From contig NZ_JAALJI010000002.1 in NCBI RefSeq assembly GCF_011064595.1, forward strand, positions 248,001-312,000: a stretch of 64,000 nucleotides of DNA. Reading direction: 5' to 3'. Under the pieces are notes generated by a model. It had not been told where the DNA came from. It saw only the letters and a program-made list of their open reading frames with translations, and made no database searches. The number at the start of each line of letters is the position of its first letter. Position 1 is the stretch's first letter. The DNA is from Paludisphaera soli (GTDB taxonomy: Bacteria > Planctomycetota > Planctomycetia > Isosphaerales > Isosphaeraceae). Below, in pieces: positions 55,642-64,000 of this stretch. A program made the translations under genes and the position numbers.

Positions 55642-56634
55642 TCAGGGGGCGGCGGCGGGCAGGATCTCGGCCACCGTCTTGAGCATGTCGGACGTCGTCC
55701 AGGCGTTGGCCTTCGTCCCCACCTCGAGCCGGGCCAGGCTGCCTTCCGGCCCGATCACGGCCGTACAGAGGTTGTGCACGATCTCGCCCTTGACCGGGCC
55801 GAAGGTCAGGCCCAGGCGCGGGGCGATCCGCCCCAGGTCCTCGTGCGACGCCGTGGCGTAGGTCCAGACCGGCGGCTTCGCCCCTCGGATCCGCGCATGT
55901 TCGCGCAAGACCTCGGGCGTGTCATGGTCGGGGTCGAACGAGAGCGAGACCAGCCGCACCCGCGAAGACCGCTCCGAAGTCGCCGAAACGGATCGAAACA
56001 ATTCCGAGAACCTCCGATCCATGGCCGGGCAGAACTCGGGGAGCGGGCAGCGCGTGTAGATGAACGTAAGGACCACCACGAACCCCCGCAGTTCGGACAG
56101 CTTGCGCGACCGGCCGTCCTGGTCGATCATCGTGAAGTCCGGCACCTCGTCCCCGAGCTGGAGCCGCTCGGGGCGGGCGACGAGCTGCGGCAGCCCTTTC
56201 GTCACCTCCAGCACGAGCGGCGAGCCGATCGCCGGCTTCACGACCTCCAGGTCCACCAGGTCGTAATCGACCGTCTCGCCGCGACGCGACTGAACCCTCA
56301 ACTTTCCCTCGACCACGTCGCCGGCGCGGAAGTCTTCGAAGTCGGTGGCTTCCGGCATCTTGAAGGGCATCGTCATCGCCGGCATGAAGCCCGGGATCGG
56401 CTCGTGGCGGATCTGCAACTCCCGCCCCGCCGCGTCGACCTTGCGCACCTCGCCCCGCAAGGGATAGTCCCTGGTCTCGACGACTTCCGCTTTAACGTCC
56501 GAGGGACCGTCCTTCTTAGGCGACTCGGCCGGGTCCGACGTCCGCGAGGAGCAGGCGGCGAGCGGGAGGGCCGTCAGGATCAGGGCCAGCCGGGCCCCGG
56601 CGCCGAGGATCGTCGAGGCGGCTCGAATCGTCAT
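55642..56634 (-). CDS. CusF-like / SCO1-SenC fusion lipoprotein
   Basis: A 330-residue protein. A lipoprotein signal ends in LPLAACSS (lipobox cysteine near residue 23). Domain 1 (about 40-115) resembles the copper-binding CusF fold (YPLRGEVRKVDAAGRELQIRHEPIPGFMPAMTMPFKMPE). Domain 2 is SCO1/SenC thioredoxin-like: DFTMIDQDGRSRKLSELRGFVVVLTFIYTRCPLPEFCPAMDRRFSEL, with cysteines as C-x5-C and a late VHNLCTAV histidine. SCO proteins deliver copper to cytochrome oxidase. The start is the ATG at 56634 preceded by GGAGAT. Confidence 0.9.
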   Translation of the reverse strand: MTIRAASTILGAGARLALILTALPLAACSSRTSDPAESPKKDGPSDVKAEVVETRDYPLRGEVRKVDAAGRELQIRHEPIPGFMPAMTMPFKMPEATDFEDFRAGDVVEGKLRVQSRRGETVDYDLVDLEVVKPAIGSPLVLEVTKGLPQLVARPERLQLGDEVPDFTMIDQDGRSRKLSELRGFVVVLTFIYTRCPLPEFCPAMDRRFSELFRSVSATSERSSRVRLVSLSFDPDHDTPEVLREHARIRGAKPPVWTYATASHEDLGRIAPRLGLTFGPVKGEIVHNLCTAVIGPEGSLARLEVGTKANAWTTSDMLKTVAEILPAAAP

Positions 56635-56640
56635 GTTCCG

Positions 56641-56646
56641 ATCTCC
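56641..56646 (-). promoter_or_regulatory. Ribosome binding site fixing the SCO fusion start
   Basis: GGAGAT on the minus strand, six nucleotides upstream of the ATG at 56634-56632; supports this start over the nearby MTGDRN start. Confidence 0.65.
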
Positions 56647-56696
56647 AGTCATGAAGCCGCGAGCATCCGGGGAGGGCGGCGCGATCCGGGGGCGGC

Positions 56697-57479
56697 TCAT
56701 CCCGAGGACGGGCGGAACGGGAAGTCGTCGTCGAGCGGCGAGGCGGCGAGGTCGGCGAGGAAGGCGCCGATGCGATCGGCCACCAGGTCGGTGTAGGCCT
56801 CGCCCTTGGCGGCGGTGGCGGCGCGGGGGTCGCCGGATCCCGAGTTGGTGGTGAGCCGATGCCAGGGGCGGGTGAGCTCGACCCACCCCCTGGCGACGGC
56901 CTCGAAACGCGAGGGTCGCACGGCCCCCTCGTCGGCCTGGTCGAGCGCCACGAGTTCGGGGAAGAAGGCCAGGCCCATGCTGGTCTCCATCTCGCCGGCG
57001 TGATCGTCCTGCTTCTCGAAGATCGAGGCCGAGCGGTCTGCCCCGACCTTGAACCAGTTGCACAGAAACAAATGAACGGGCGTCGACCCGTGCAGCTCGC
57101 GGAGGACCCACTTGAGGTCGTTGCCGCCGTGGCCGTTCAGCAGCAGGAGCTTATTGACGCCGTGCTTGGCCAGCGACGCGACCAGGTCGCCGATCACCCG
57201 CGCGAGGGTGGACGGGTTGAGGTTCATCGCCAGCGGGAATTCCATCTGGTTGGTCTCGGTCCCGTAGGGGATCGCCGGGAGCTGGAGGACCCGGGCGCCC
57301 CGCGCGGCGGCCCGCTCGCAGGCGCAGGCGGCGACGACCTCGACCTGGAAGGTGTCGGTGCCGTAGGGGAGGTGGAGGTTGTGGGGCTCGGTGGCGCCCA
57401 GGGGGAGCACGGCCGCCTGGAACGGGGGGCCGGCCTTGACCTGTCCGTACGTGATCTCGGCGAGCTTCCAGGGGGACAT
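56697..57479 (-). CDS. Creatininase-family amidohydrolase
   Basis: A 260-residue protein. PLGATEPHNLHLPYGTDTFQVEVVA has the metal-ligand E-x-H...D pattern of the creatininase family, and LLLLNGHGGNDLKWVLRELHG gives the NGHGGN signature. HAGEMETSMGLAFFPELV carries the conserved glutamate. The family includes creatinine amidohydrolase and enzymes of riboflavin/F420 or mycofactocin metabolism; the true substrate is not predictable. It sits downstream of nothing on its strand; the SCO gene lies 62 bp further. Confidence 0.92.
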   Translation of the reverse strand: MSPWKLAEITYGQVKAGPPFQAAVLPLGATEPHNLHLPYGTDTFQVEVVAACACERAAARGARVLQLPAIPYGTETNQMEFPLAMNLNPSTLARVIGDLVASLAKHGVNKLLLLNGHGGNDLKWVLRELHGSTPVHLFLCNWFKVGADRSASIFEKQDDHAGEMETSMGLAFFPELVALDQADEGAVRPSRFEAVARGWVELTRPWHRLTTNSGSGDPRAATAAKGEAYTDLVADRIGAFLADLAASPLDDDFPFRPSSG

Positions 57480-57668
57480 CGCGCGGGCACCTTCCTGGGG
57501 GATTCAGCGGGTTATGGAAGCGGGGGGGCGGCGGGCCGGCCGGGGGGCGGACGGGCCCGCCATTGCCGTTGCGGGTGGGGGGGAGGTCCGGTTAGGATCG
57601 GTCCGGGTCGTCCGTCCACCCGTCCCCGCGGGACCTCACCGCTCCGTTATCCTTGGATCGGCGTCGCG

Positions 57669-58898
57669 ATGCAAGCGTTCGAGGCCACCAGCCACTATTT
57701 CGACCAGGCCGCCAAGCTCCTCGACCTGTCCGACAACATCCGGACGCTGCTCGTCACGCCCGACCGCGAGGTGCGCGTCGAGGTCGTCATCGAGATGGAC
57801 TCCGGCCGGATCGGCAACTTCATCGGCTATCGGGTGCAGCACGACAACGCCCGGGGGCCGTTCAAGGGGGGCCTTCGCTACCACCCCCAGGTCGACCAGG
57901 ACGAGGCCCGCTCCCTGGCCAGCCTGATGACCTGGAAGACGGCCCTGGTGGACCTCCCCTTCGGCGGGGCCAAGGGGGGGGTGAACTGCGACCCCACCAA
58001 GCTCTCCCGAGGCGAGATCGAGCGCCTGACCCGGCGGTTCACCGAGAAGATCCAGGACGTCATCGGCCCGGTCAAGGACATCCCCGCGCCCGACATGGGG
58101 ACCGACGCCCAGGTGATGGCCTGGATCATGAACGAGTACGGCAAGTACGCCGGCTTCAACCCGGCCGTGGTGACGGGCAAGCCGGTCGAGCTGCACGGCT
58201 CGGCCGGCCGCGAGGCCGCCACCGGCTACGGCGTCGCGATCATCGCCCGCGAGATGCTCGGCGCGATGGGCCGGACGGTCGGCGGCTCCACAGTCGCCAT
58301 CCAGGGCTTCGGGAACGTCGGCGGCTACACGGCCCGGTTCCTGGCGAAGGAGGGGGCGAGGGTCGTCGCCGTCTCCGACGCCTACGGGGCGCTCGCCAAC
58401 CCCGACGGCATCGACGTCGCCGCGCTCGACCGCCACGTCGCCGTCGCCCGCAAGGTCGTCGGCTTCGAAGGGGCGGAACCCTCGACGAACGAGGACCTGC
58501 TGCGGTCCGAGGTCGACATGCTGATCCCCGCGGCCCTGGGGGGCGTCTTCGACAAGCCGACGGCCGAGGCCGTCCGCGCCAAACTGATCGTCGAGGGGGC
58601 CAACAGCCCCACCTGGCCCGAGGCTGACGAGGTCTTCAACGCCCGTGGCATCCCGGTCGTCCCGGACATCCTCGCGAACGCCGGCGGCGTGATCGTCAGC
58701 TACTTCGAATGGGTCCAGAACCTCCAGAACTTCAAGTGGCCGCTGGAGCAGATCCAGCGCGAGGAGGAGCGCAAGCTGGTCGACGCGTTCCACGACATCC
58801 ACGACCTGGCCGCCCGCAAGAAGATCTCGATGCGGACGGCCGCCTTCTACCGGGCCATCGCCCGCGTCGGCCGGGCCCACGCCCTGGCCGGCATCTGA
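57669..58898 (+). CDS. Glu/Leu/Phe/Val dehydrogenase (glutamate dehydrogenase-like)
   Basis: A 409-residue enzyme with the full family architecture. The N-terminal domain has [42 protein letters not shown] (substrate-binding lysines), [22 protein letters not shown] and a C-terminal Rossmann domain with [33 protein letters not shown]. It deaminates or aminates an amino acid with NAD(P). The glutamate assignment is likely from the overall pattern, but leucine or phenylalanine dehydrogenase is not excluded. The ATG at 57669 is chosen because the family starts there. Confidence 0.93.
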   Translation: MQAFEATSHYFDQAAKLLDLSDNIRTLLVTPDREVRVEVVIEMDSGRIGNFIGYRVQHDNARGPFKGGLRYHPQVDQDEARSLASLMTWKTALVDLPFGGAKGGVNCDPTKLSRGEIERLTRRFTEKIQDVIGPVKDIPAPDMGTDAQVMAWIMNEYGKYAGFNPAVVTGKPVELHGSAGREAATGYGVAIIAREMLGAMGRTVGGSTVAIQGFGNVGGYTARFLAKEGARVVAVSDAYGALANPDGIDVAALDRHVAVARKVVGFEGAEPSTNEDLLRSEVDMLIPAALGGVFDKPTAEAVRAKLIVEGANSPTWPEADEVFNARGIPVVPDILANAGGVIVSYFEWVQNLQNFKWPLEQIQREEERKLVDAFHDIHDLAARKKISMRTAAFYRAIARVGRAHALAGI

Positions 58899-58987
58899 TC
58901 GGATCGGACGAGGACCGCCGCGCGAGCCGCGGCGTCCGCCGGCGTCCCCATCCTCCCCCCCTTCGCCCCCCATCGATCGATCGGCCC

Positions 58988-60418
58988 ATGAAAGACTATC
59001 AGACCTACGACAATCCCCTGATCCAGCGCTACGCCAGCCGCAAGATGGCCCACCTTTGGTCGCCGCAGGTCAAGTTCTCGACCTGGCGCCGGCTCTGGGT
59101 GGCCCTCGCCGAGGCCGAGCGCGATCTCGGCCTGAACATCGCCGACGACCAGATCGAGGCCATGAAGGCGGCCGTCGAGGACGTCGACTTCCCCGCCGCC
59201 GAGGCCTACGAGCGCCGGTTCCGCCACGACGTGATGGCTCACGTCCACGCCTTCGGCGACGCCGCGCCCGCCGCCCGGCCGATCATCCACCTGGGGGCGA
59301 CCAGCTGCTACGTCACCGACAACACCGACCTTATCCTCACCCGCGAGGCCCTGACGCTGGTCCGCGACCAGCTCGTCGGCGCGATCGAGGCCCTGGCCGA
59401 TTTCGCGACGAAGTGGAAGGACCAGCCCTGCCTCGGCTACACCCACTTCCAGCCGGCCCAGCTCGTGACGGTCGGCAAGCGGGCGACCCTCTGGTGCTAT
59501 GAGCTGATCCTGGACCTGGGCGAGATCGAGCGCCGGCTGGACGACCTGCGGTTCCTGGGCGTCAAGGGGACGACCGGCACCCAGGCGAGCTTCCTCGCCC
59601 TGTTCGACGGCGACCACGGAAAGGTCCGCGAGCTGGACGCCCGGGTCGCGGCGGCGTTCGGCTTCGAGAAGACCTATCCGGTCTCGGGCCAGACGTATTC
59701 ACGAAAGGTGGACTCGCTGACGGTCGCCGCCCTGTCGTCGATCGCCGAGTCGGCCCATCGCTTCGGCATGGACCTGCGGCTGCTGGCGCACGAACAGGAA
59801 GTCGAGGAGCCGTTCGAATCCGAGCAGATCGGCTCGTCGGCGATGGCTTACAAGCGGAACCCGATGCGGGCGGAGCGGATGTGCTCGCTGGCGCGGTATG
59901 TCATGAGCCAGGTGTCGGGCATGGCCGATACGGCGGCCACCCAGTGGCTGGAGCGGACCCTGGACGACAGCGCCATCCGGCGGCTTATCCTGCCCCAGGC
60001 GTTCCTGGGGATCGACGCCGTCCTCACCCTCTATAACAATGTAGTGCCGGGGCTGGTCGTGCACCCGCCGGTCATCGCCCGGCGCCTGGCCGAGCAGTTG
60101 CCGTTCATGGCGACCGAGAACTTGCTGATGGCGGCGGTCCAGGCCGGCGGCGACCGTCAGACGCTCCACGAGCGGATCCGGGTCCACTCGCTGGAAGCCG
60201 CCGCGCGGATGAAGGCGGGGGCCGGCGCGAACGACCTGGTCGACCGGCTCCGGACCGACTCGGCCTTCCCGAGCCTGGACTTCGAGGGGGTTATGGACCC
60301 GGCCAAGTTCACCGGCCGCTCGTCCGCCCAGGTCGACGAGTTCCTGGAGGCCGAGATCGAGCCCATCCGTCGCCGCTACGCCGGCCGATCCGCGACGACC
60401 GCCGAGGTCCACGTCTGA
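58988..60418 (+). CDS. purB: Adenylosuccinate lyase
   Basis: A 476-residue fumarase/aspartase-superfamily lyase. [69 protein letters not shown] and the signature [20 protein letters not shown] (the GSSxMxxKxNP loop) identify the family; [15 protein letters not shown] in the N-terminus and no argininosuccinate lyase features favour PurB. It acts in two steps of purine synthesis (SAICAR and adenylosuccinate cleavage). The start is an ATG; the gene follows the dehydrogenase by 89 bp, probably in one operon. Confidence 0.93.
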   Translation: MKDYQTYDNPLIQRYASRKMAHLWSPQVKFSTWRRLWVALAEAERDLGLNIADDQIEAMKAAVEDVDFPAAEAYERRFRHDVMAHVHAFGDAAPAARPIIHLGATSCYVTDNTDLILTREALTLVRDQLVGAIEALADFATKWKDQPCLGYTHFQPAQLVTVGKRATLWCYELILDLGEIERRLDDLRFLGVKGTTGTQASFLALFDGDHGKVRELDARVAAAFGFEKTYPVSGQTYSRKVDSLTVAALSSIAESAHRFGMDLRLLAHEQEVEEPFESEQIGSSAMAYKRNPMRAERMCSLARYVMSQVSGMADTAATQWLERTLDDSAIRRLILPQAFLGIDAVLTLYNNVVPGLVVHPPVIARRLAEQLPFMATENLLMAAVQAGGDRQTLHERIRVHSLEAAARMKAGAGANDLVDRLRTDSAFPSLDFEGVMDPAKFTGRSSAQVDEFLEAEIEPIRRRYAGRSATTAEVHV

Positions 60419-60460
60419 GCCCCGAGGCTCGGCAGTACCGTTCGGAACAGACTTCGAAAC

Positions 60461-60509
60461 GACGCCCGACGACCCGGGGAGGCGATTCCTCCCCGGGTCG
60501 TCGGGCGTC
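60461..60509 (+). terminator. Very strong 22-bp terminator-like hairpin after purB
   Basis: A perfect 22-bp stem (60461-60482 with 60488-60509) around a 5-nt loop begins 42 bp after the purB stop. It is followed by TTACG, with no T-run, so intrinsic termination would be by the hairpin alone; it may also stop the convergent rpsU gene. Confidence 0.75.
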
Positions 60510-60602
60510 TTACGCTCCGTGTTTCAAGGCTGGGGTCGCCGCGAAAGGTCGCGGGACGCGCCCGGCCGGGCGGAATGAGGAATCAAGCCGGGGAGGCGAG
60601 AC

Positions 60603-60797
60603 TCAGACCCGGGAGCTCTGGTGCTGACGGGCCTTGCGGAGTCGCTTCAGTTCCTCGCGACGGCGCCGCTCGCTGGGCTTCTCGTAGTACGCCTTGCGGC
60701 GCATCTCTTTGCGGAGGCCGCTCCGCTCGCAAAGCTTCCGAAACCGTCGGACCGCTTCCTGAATCGACTCTCCCGCGCGAACCCGTAACTTCACCAC
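60603..60797 (-). CDS. rpsU: 30S ribosomal protein S21
   Basis: A 64-residue basic protein: [54 protein letters not shown], typical of bS21, which binds near the anti-Shine-Dalgarno region of 16S rRNA. The start is a GTG preceded by GGGAAGA. Not in an operon with dnaG or rpoD here. Confidence 0.95.
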   Translation of the reverse strand: MVKLRVRAGESIQEAVRRFRKLCERSGLRKEMRRKAYYEKPSERRRREELKRLRKARQHQSSRV

Positions 60798-61224
60798 GTT
60801 GATCTTCCCTCTTTTCCCTTCAGATGGATCGGACCGGTATCGCCTTCCGAACCGGCGGCCCCGAGGAACTCCAACACAAGCGAGCCCTGCGATCGACCGC
60901 GCACCGGGCGTCGACGCGGCCTCCAGGCCGAGTCGGGAACCCTCATCGGGCCAGGACCCGAGGCTCCGCTTCCCGCGTCGCGGCTCGCACGAACCGGCGA
61001 GAAACCCAAAGTATACCCAGGGCTCCCGCCCTTGGCTAGCTTCAGATCCCGCCCCGCCCCGGGAATTCGTCGGACGGTCCGGACGTCTCGCCGGCCACCC
61101 TCCGGAGGCCCCGAAGCGGGCTCATGTCCCCCGGCCCGAAGGCCGATCCTCTTACTTCCAAGAGAGAATGACGCTCGGAGCCGGCCCGCATCATTCGCCG
61201 GCCCGATCCTGCGGAGGCGAGGGC
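60798..61224. other. Intergenic region between rpsU and csrA
   Basis: About 430 bp without a supported gene. It is the upstream region of rpsU and downstream of csrA, both minus-strand. I found no clear -10/-35 pair; short GGCCGGC palindromes close to the csrA stop could form weak hairpins. Confidence 0.4.
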
Positions 61225-61419
61225 TCAGACGCCGGCCAGGACGGCTTCCTCGACGCGACCGGCGGCCCGCTTCGCGAGCAGCTCCTCGCGGTACACCTTC
61301 ACGTCGCTGGGGGCCTCGATGCCGATGCGGACCTGACCGCCTTCGATCTTGACCACGGTGATCACGATCCCGCCGTCGATGACGATCTTCTCGTTGACCT
61401 TGCGGCTGAGAACCAGCAT
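61225..61419 (-). CDS. csrA: Carbon storage regulator CsrA
   Basis: A 64-residue protein: MLVLSRKVNEKIVIDGGIVITVVKIEGGQVRIGIEAPSDVKVYREELL, which is the CsrA RNA-binding strand-swapped fold with an N-terminal LVLSRK and an IxAP motif. It represses or activates translation by binding GGA motifs near ribosome binding sites. No FliW gene is visible in the window. Single-gene, minus strand; upstream is an AT-rich 460-bp gap. Confidence 0.97.
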   Translation of the reverse strand: MLVLSRKVNEKIVIDGGIVITVVKIEGGQVRIGIEAPSDVKVYREELLAKRAAGRVEEAVLAGV

Positions 61420-61882
61420 CGCGTTCCTCCTTGCTCGGTGGCTGTAGCGTCTTGCGATTGGGTAAGCGTCCTTCGCCGGGTCCTCTACGAAGCCCAGTCG
61501 ACTTCGTGTCTCGAACCCCCAGCCGGGTCGCCCTTGACGCTAGTTACTCTAAGCAGCCGGGATGCCACGGTCACCTCGACCGAATCCGGGAATCGACGCA
61601 AATCTTGATCGAAAAGGGATTTGAAATTTTTCTCAAGTGTCACGCCAGGCCTCGAACCCTCTAGTCAAAAGTACACGACTTGAACCTTCTCTTCCCAAAA
61701 TTCCAAAGACCGGCTTCCCTTTCGTCAAAATGGGAACGGGAGCCAGTGTCGTTGCTTGGGATGGTCACCGGCCCGGGCGGTGGTTACGATTTCGTGCGCA
61801 ACCCGTCGCGCCCCGGCGGGGGCATCCGGCGGCCTCCGGGGGGCCCCGACGTCCCGTCGCCCGACAAGTGGAAAGCGGACCC
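61420..61882. other. AT-enriched divergent intergenic region, csrA / ispF
   Basis: About 460 bp with no supported gene. It contains the most AT-rich tract of the window (about 61590-61740), likely carrying the csrA and ispF promoters. Several weak TTGA-like hexamers exist, but no pair is convincing at 16-18 bp spacing. Confidence 0.45.
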
Positions 61883-62368
61883 GTGCGCGTAGGAATCGGT
61901 CACGACACGCATCGCCTGGTGGAAGGACGCCCTTTGATCCTGGGAGGGCTGCGGATCGAGCACCCACTCGGCCTGGCCGGGCATTCCGACGCCGACGTGG
62001 TCTGCCACGCCCTGGCCGACGCCCTGCTCGGCGCGGCGGCCCTGGGCGACATCGGCGAGCATTACCCGGACACCGCGCCCGAGTGGCGCGGCCTGGACAG
62101 CACGCGGCTCCTGGCCGAGGTCGTCGACAGGGTCGCCGCCGAGGGCTGGAAGCCGGTCAACTGCGACGTGATCGTCCACGCCCAGGCCCCCAAGCTCGGC
62201 CCCCACAAGGCCACCATCCGGGCCAACCTGGCCCGGCTCCTCGGGCTCCCCGAGGGCGCCGTCAACGTGAAGGCCAAGACCGGCGAGCACGTCGGGCCGG
62301 TCGGCCGGGCCGAGGCGATCGAATGCCACGCCGTCGTCCTGATCGAGCCGCTGGTCCCCGGCCGCTGA
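61883..62368 (+). CDS. ispF: 2-C-methyl-D-erythritol 2,4-cyclodiphosphate synthase
   Basis: A 161-residue protein: VRVGIGHDTHRLVEGRPLILGG carries the metal-binding D-x-H, GHSDADVVCHALADALLGAAALGDIGEHYPDT is the IspF signature, and NVKAKTGEHVGPVGRAEAIECHAVVLI completes the fold. It makes the cyclic diphosphate in the non-mevalonate isoprenoid pathway. The GTG at 61883 gives the canonical N-terminus; the frame is open upstream with no family sequence. Followed 49 bp later by cysS. Confidence 0.95.
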   Translation: MRVGIGHDTHRLVEGRPLILGGLRIEHPLGLAGHSDADVVCHALADALLGAAALGDIGEHYPDTAPEWRGLDSTRLLAEVVDRVAAEGWKPVNCDVIVHAQAPKLGPHKATIRANLARLLGLPEGAVNVKAKTGEHVGPVGRAEAIECHAVVLIEPLVPGR

Positions 62369-62417
62369 GCCGACCGCCCGCGTCCCATCCCCTTTCCCGC
62401 GAGAGAACGCGAATCCC

Positions 62418-63887
<1,470 letters not shown>

Positions 63888-63954
63888 GTCGATCCCACAC
63901 CAGCACGGGGGGCGGCACGAGGCCGCCCCGTCCCCGGACGAAGGAGTCGGCCCG

Positions 63955-64000
63955 ATGACGCCCGAATCGTGCGAATCCGAAGGCGGACTCGAAGGCGCGA
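63955..64000 (+). CDS. Start of a gene running off the window
   Basis: An ATG at 63955 with AAGGAG 9-14 nt upstream opens a frame (MTPESCESEGGLEGA) that continues to the window end without a stop. Too short to identify. Confidence 0.55.
   Translation, partial: MTPESCESEGGLEGA

Noticed and set aside
60798-61224. A gene in the rpsU-csrA gap
   Set aside because: Short frames only, without a plausible start or composition; treated as intergenic.

Overview
The window is very GC-rich bacterial chromosome, almost fully coding, and its gene content points to a planctomycete. Markers are three DUF1501 (Tat-exported, sulfatase-like) proteins, a DUF1559 prepilin-like protein, a DUF1080 secreted protein, a PPC-repeat protein paired with a cytochrome/WD40 protein, a membrane Ser/Thr kinase, Uma2-family nucleases, CsrA, and divergent housekeeping enzymes. 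Family Isosphaeraceae is a guess from GC content and style; there is no rRNA in the window to settle it. I see no tRNA, rRNA, CRISPR array, prophage, transposase or integrase, so this reads as core chromosome with a few small decayed or repetitive patches.

Layout. 0-7 kb: partial nitroreductase, DUF1080 protein, APC amino-acid permease, an intergenic region with a duplicated 116-bp element, CstA, a Uma2 protein, and a decayed ribbon-helix-helix gene followed by a small membrane ORF. 7-17 kb: information-processing genes (SUI1/YciH, S20, IF-1, an RNase HII-like enzyme, a HhH-GPD glycosylase, a GGQ release-factor-like protein) mixed with DinB, TPR, SMP-30, ParA and CHAD proteins. 16.5-24 kb: a coupled minus-strand operon (GmhA-like SIS isomerase, HAD phosphatase, an uncharacterised protein with possible deoxyhypusine-synthase-like fold, PfkB kinase, GGQ protein) diverging from a plus-strand glycan operon (YbhN-like membrane protein, GT2 glycosyltransferase, GT-C-like membrane protein). 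24-27.7 kb: OmpR-type two-component system and a lipoprotein. 27.8-38.3 kb: envelope genes (Uma2, two divergent DUF1501 proteins, GlcG/HbpS-like protein, porin, two secreted proteins sharing a domain, LolA-like protein). 38.4-43 kb: siroheme sulfite reductase, cytidine deaminase and the run cbpA-like, cbpM-like, small membrane protein, rnpA, yidD. 43-54.7 kb: prepilin, Cys-rich secreted protein, PPC protein, cytochrome/WD40 protein, Ser/Thr kinase with zinc-ribbon membrane partner, DUF1501, TolC. 54.8-64 kb: ArsR regulator with a histone-H1-like tail, CusF-SCO1 fusion, creatininase, glutamate dehydrogenase, PurB, S21, CsrA, IspF, CysS and the start of one more gene.

The best candidate for an undescribed system is the 16.5-20.1 kb operon. 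Its heptose-style isomerase, kinase and phosphatase are coupled to a conserved-looking protein that I cannot place with confidence, opposite a polyprenyl-glycan assembly operon. Secondary candidates are the duplicated intergenic element at 3.0-3.4 kb, the RNase HII-like enzyme, the glycosylase with an incomplete iron-sulfur motif, and the ArsR protein with an Ala/Lys/Pro tail. No defence system or mobile island was found.
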